A DNA stretch of 28,611 nucleotides from Triparma columacea (taxonomy: Eukaryota; Sar; Bolidophyceae; Parmales; Triparmaceae), in assembly GCA_030267965.1 (NCBI GenBank), contig BRYA01000440.1, forward strand, positions 49,041-77,651. Direction: 5' to 3'. A model generated the notes under the pieces. It searched no databases, had not been told where the DNA came from, and worked only from the letters and a program-made list of their open reading frames with translations. The stretch's first letter is position 1, and every line of letters begins with the position of its first letter. Positions 26,938-28,611 of the stretch are shown piece after piece. The position numbers and the translations under genes were made by a program.

Positions 26938-27434
26938 GGATAAATTCTGCTATGCTTGCGAGAAATTAAATGTGCATTAATGAACTTACGAGAAGACTGG
27001 GAATACGAACTATCCACCTCTTCCACCCTCTTTCCCCTCCCTTCTTGGTGATAAAATTCAATTCTATATTTGTGAGTGAGTATAATAATGGGGACGGACG
27101 AAGCGAGAGGGCCAGCCGTTGAGTTAAGTTATCTTCTAAAGTTATGTTAAAACTGCGTGAAGTGGGGTGGGAGTTGTAACCAAAGGAATGTTGTCGGGCT
27201 GTTATAGCTCGGCTGGTCCCCATTTTTAGTGTGTTCACGGAGTTTTTTGGTCTTTGGTTATTATTTTGAGATTTGACAATTACGGGAGACGACATCTACA
27301 GGGATTTACGACGAACCCAATCATTGGAAGATAGATTCACTTGCCCCCATCACCTTGCGATATGCTCACACTATTATCCCCATCCCACCCCCAGATTGAG
27401 CTTCACGCAAGATTAAAAAACAGAGTGGTAGAAG
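26938..27434. other. Intergenic region after SF3B2
   Basis: 497 bp without a supported gene. ATTAAA at about 26966, some 29 nt after the SF3B2 stop, is a possible variant polyadenylation signal. A minus-strand open frame of 109 codons (27295-26966) starts with a real ATG but has no recognisable features. A CTCTCGCTTCGTCC tract on the minus strand near 27100 resembles the intron tracts described under findings. Confidence 0.45.
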
Positions 27435-28611
27435 ATGAGTAATTCTTCCAAGACCGGACAACAAGAAGAAGGGCATACCGACCCCTCAGAGTCAAACCTC
27501 TTGGGCGAACTCGCCTTCGAGGACATGATAGAGGGCAGTGAGAGGACTAACAGAGTCAAGGAAGGTACGTAAATAGATTGCGAGTATTCGTTAGGGAATG
27601 CTAAGGGGGACGGAGGGGTTCTGTCCGACATCGGAACGTCGAAAATCTCAAAGCTTCCCAGCTAACAACCTTTCCCCCCTGCCATCGTTCCACCACCGCA
27701 GAAACGTCCAGGAGAGATCCTCAGACTGGGGGGATAGCCGAGGATGGGGACCTCCTTCAAACTGAAGGAGTTTCGGAACCATCGAAAGTTGTGAACTCAA
27801 ATGAAGGCATGCCTGCATCGAGAGAGGTTATGTCTGCAAATACCATTGATGACCAAGAAGAGTCGAACGGAGCAGTCATTGAGGTCTACGGGGAGCTCAA
27901 GGAGGGTCTACTACCCGTAGTGGAAGGCGATTCTAAGCTCGTAGCGTCACCTAGGTCTCATGAGGAGGGTGAAGGTTTCTGGCAGGAAGGTGAGAGTGGA
28001 TGAAAAAGGGAAAGAACGTCATAAGATCAACACGGAGAAACATTTAACACCGGCACAATTTGTGCATGTGGCCATCTACTTGGTTTTTAGCCGCCCTTAC
28101 ACGAGTCGACGAACAATTAAACTAAACCCTTTTCATCGTCCGCTTCGCTCTTTGCAGGAGGAGGAGCCGAGGCTGGGAGGAGGGAGAGGAGGGCAGGGGA
28201 AGGAAAAGAGGAGGAAAATAGAAGCTTAGAGAAGTCGAAGCTTTCAAGGGAGGAGAGGGAGGATGTATACGAAGGGGTGGGGGCGAAGGGAATAATCAAT
28301 AGGGAAAGAGATGAGCTGGAGGGGAGGGTACCCATTCTTTCACAACTGCAGCGCAATGTAGAAGACCCTCGTAAATATAAGGGAGACCCAACGCCGTCAG
28401 AGGGCGTCAAGGGGAATCAGATTTCAATCGAGAAAATGGAGGAAGTCTCAAGGGTGGTTACTACACACGACGCAAATGCTGAATGGGTTGAGCGAGGTGA
28501 GTTCGGATAGTTTGGTCTGCTTGGAGGGAGATAGAGGAGAAGGAGAAGGAGAGGCTGCTTGCGGTGCTCGTAGGGCAGTTGAGGCTCGTCAAATTTCATC
28601 CAATGCTAACT
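27435..28611 (+). CDS. Unidentified acidic, Glu-rich protein, 3' end beyond window
   Basis: I do not recognise this gene. Exons 27435-27564, 27702-27989 and 28158-28496 join in phase. The splice sites fit the window: GTACGT, GTGAGA and GTGAGT donors, a GCTAAC branch site in intron 1, and a CGCTTCGCTC tract before the TTTGCAG acceptor of intron 2. The visible 252 or so residues begin MSNSSKTGQQEEGH and are hydrophilic and strongly acidic. Then comes a Gly/Arg/Glu-rich part (GGGAEAGRRERRAGEG) and a mixed-charge stretch (RSLEKSKLSREERED, LSQLQRNVEDPRKYKGD). There is no signal peptide, membrane segment or known motif. At 28497 a GTGAGTTCGG donor opens an intron that runs to the window edge, so the gene is partial. 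It is probably intrinsically disordered. The start is the first ATG of the frame. Confidence 0.6.

Noticed and set aside
27190..27230. tRNA-like string (TATAGCTCGGCTGGTCC) after SF3B2
   Set aside because: It resembles a D-arm but there is no matching acceptor stem, anticodon arm or TTCGA-type T loop at the right distance.
26966..27295. Minus-strand 109-codon ORF in the spacer after SF3B2
   Set aside because: It has a true ATG but no motif, no supported splice structure and ordinary composition. The nearby CTCTCGCTTCGTCC tract hints at a minus-strand intron, but not enough to call a gene.
1..28611. Bacterial or operon interpretation of the window
   Set aside because: Phase-consistent GT-AG introns, eukaryotic-only families (SF3B2, DDX11, uS7 of 40S type, MYND) and lack of ribosome-binding sites rule it out.

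Overview
This window looks like nuclear DNA from a photosynthetic stramenopile (ochrophyte alga). That rests on four things. The genes are spliced, with GT(G/A)AG donors and CTAAC-like branch sites. The fused plastid shikimate enzyme has a signal peptide followed by a Phe-Ala-Pro plastid motif. A PsbP-like lumenal protein is present. Ankyrin-MYND genes are tandemly expanded. A parmalean or diatom relative is my best inference; the genus cannot be proven from sequence alone. Exon joins below were accepted only where splice sites, reading phase and family homology agreed.

Left part (1-3042): a CRT-like drug/metabolite transporter (minus) sits head to head with a COPI-associated-type membrane protein (plus).

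Middle-left (3043-11768): a minus-strand tandem array of ankyrin-MYND zinc-finger genes with three intact members and one deletion remnant. Their spacers are also repeated. They carry an identical 34-bp block upstream of the genes and, on the opposite strand, a recurring signal-peptide-like stub. A ten-exon FUSC/ArAE-type membrane protein gene lies inside the array, between members 2 and 3.

Centre (11769-20116): a PsbP-like plastid protein (minus) diverges from a DDX11/CHL1-type iron-sulfur DNA helicase (plus). The helicase converges on a five-exon gene (minus) encoding a Cys-rich zinc region, two KH domains, a polyQ coiled coil and a C-terminal SAM domain, an architecture like Bicaudal-C.

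Right (20117-28611): ribosomal protein S5 (uS7) converges on a plastid-targeted dehydroquinate dehydratase/shikimate dehydrogenase (AroDE). The AroDE start lies only 33 bp from the start of the divergent splicing factor SF3B2. An unidentified acidic, Glu-rich gene runs off the right end.

The gene set is mostly housekeeping: splicing, translation, genome maintenance, plastid metabolism and transport. There is no evidence of a shared pathway or operon. The least explained signals are a TCGCT-repeat tract near the 3' ends of about eleven introns in six genes, and the conserved non-coding parts of the MYND array.
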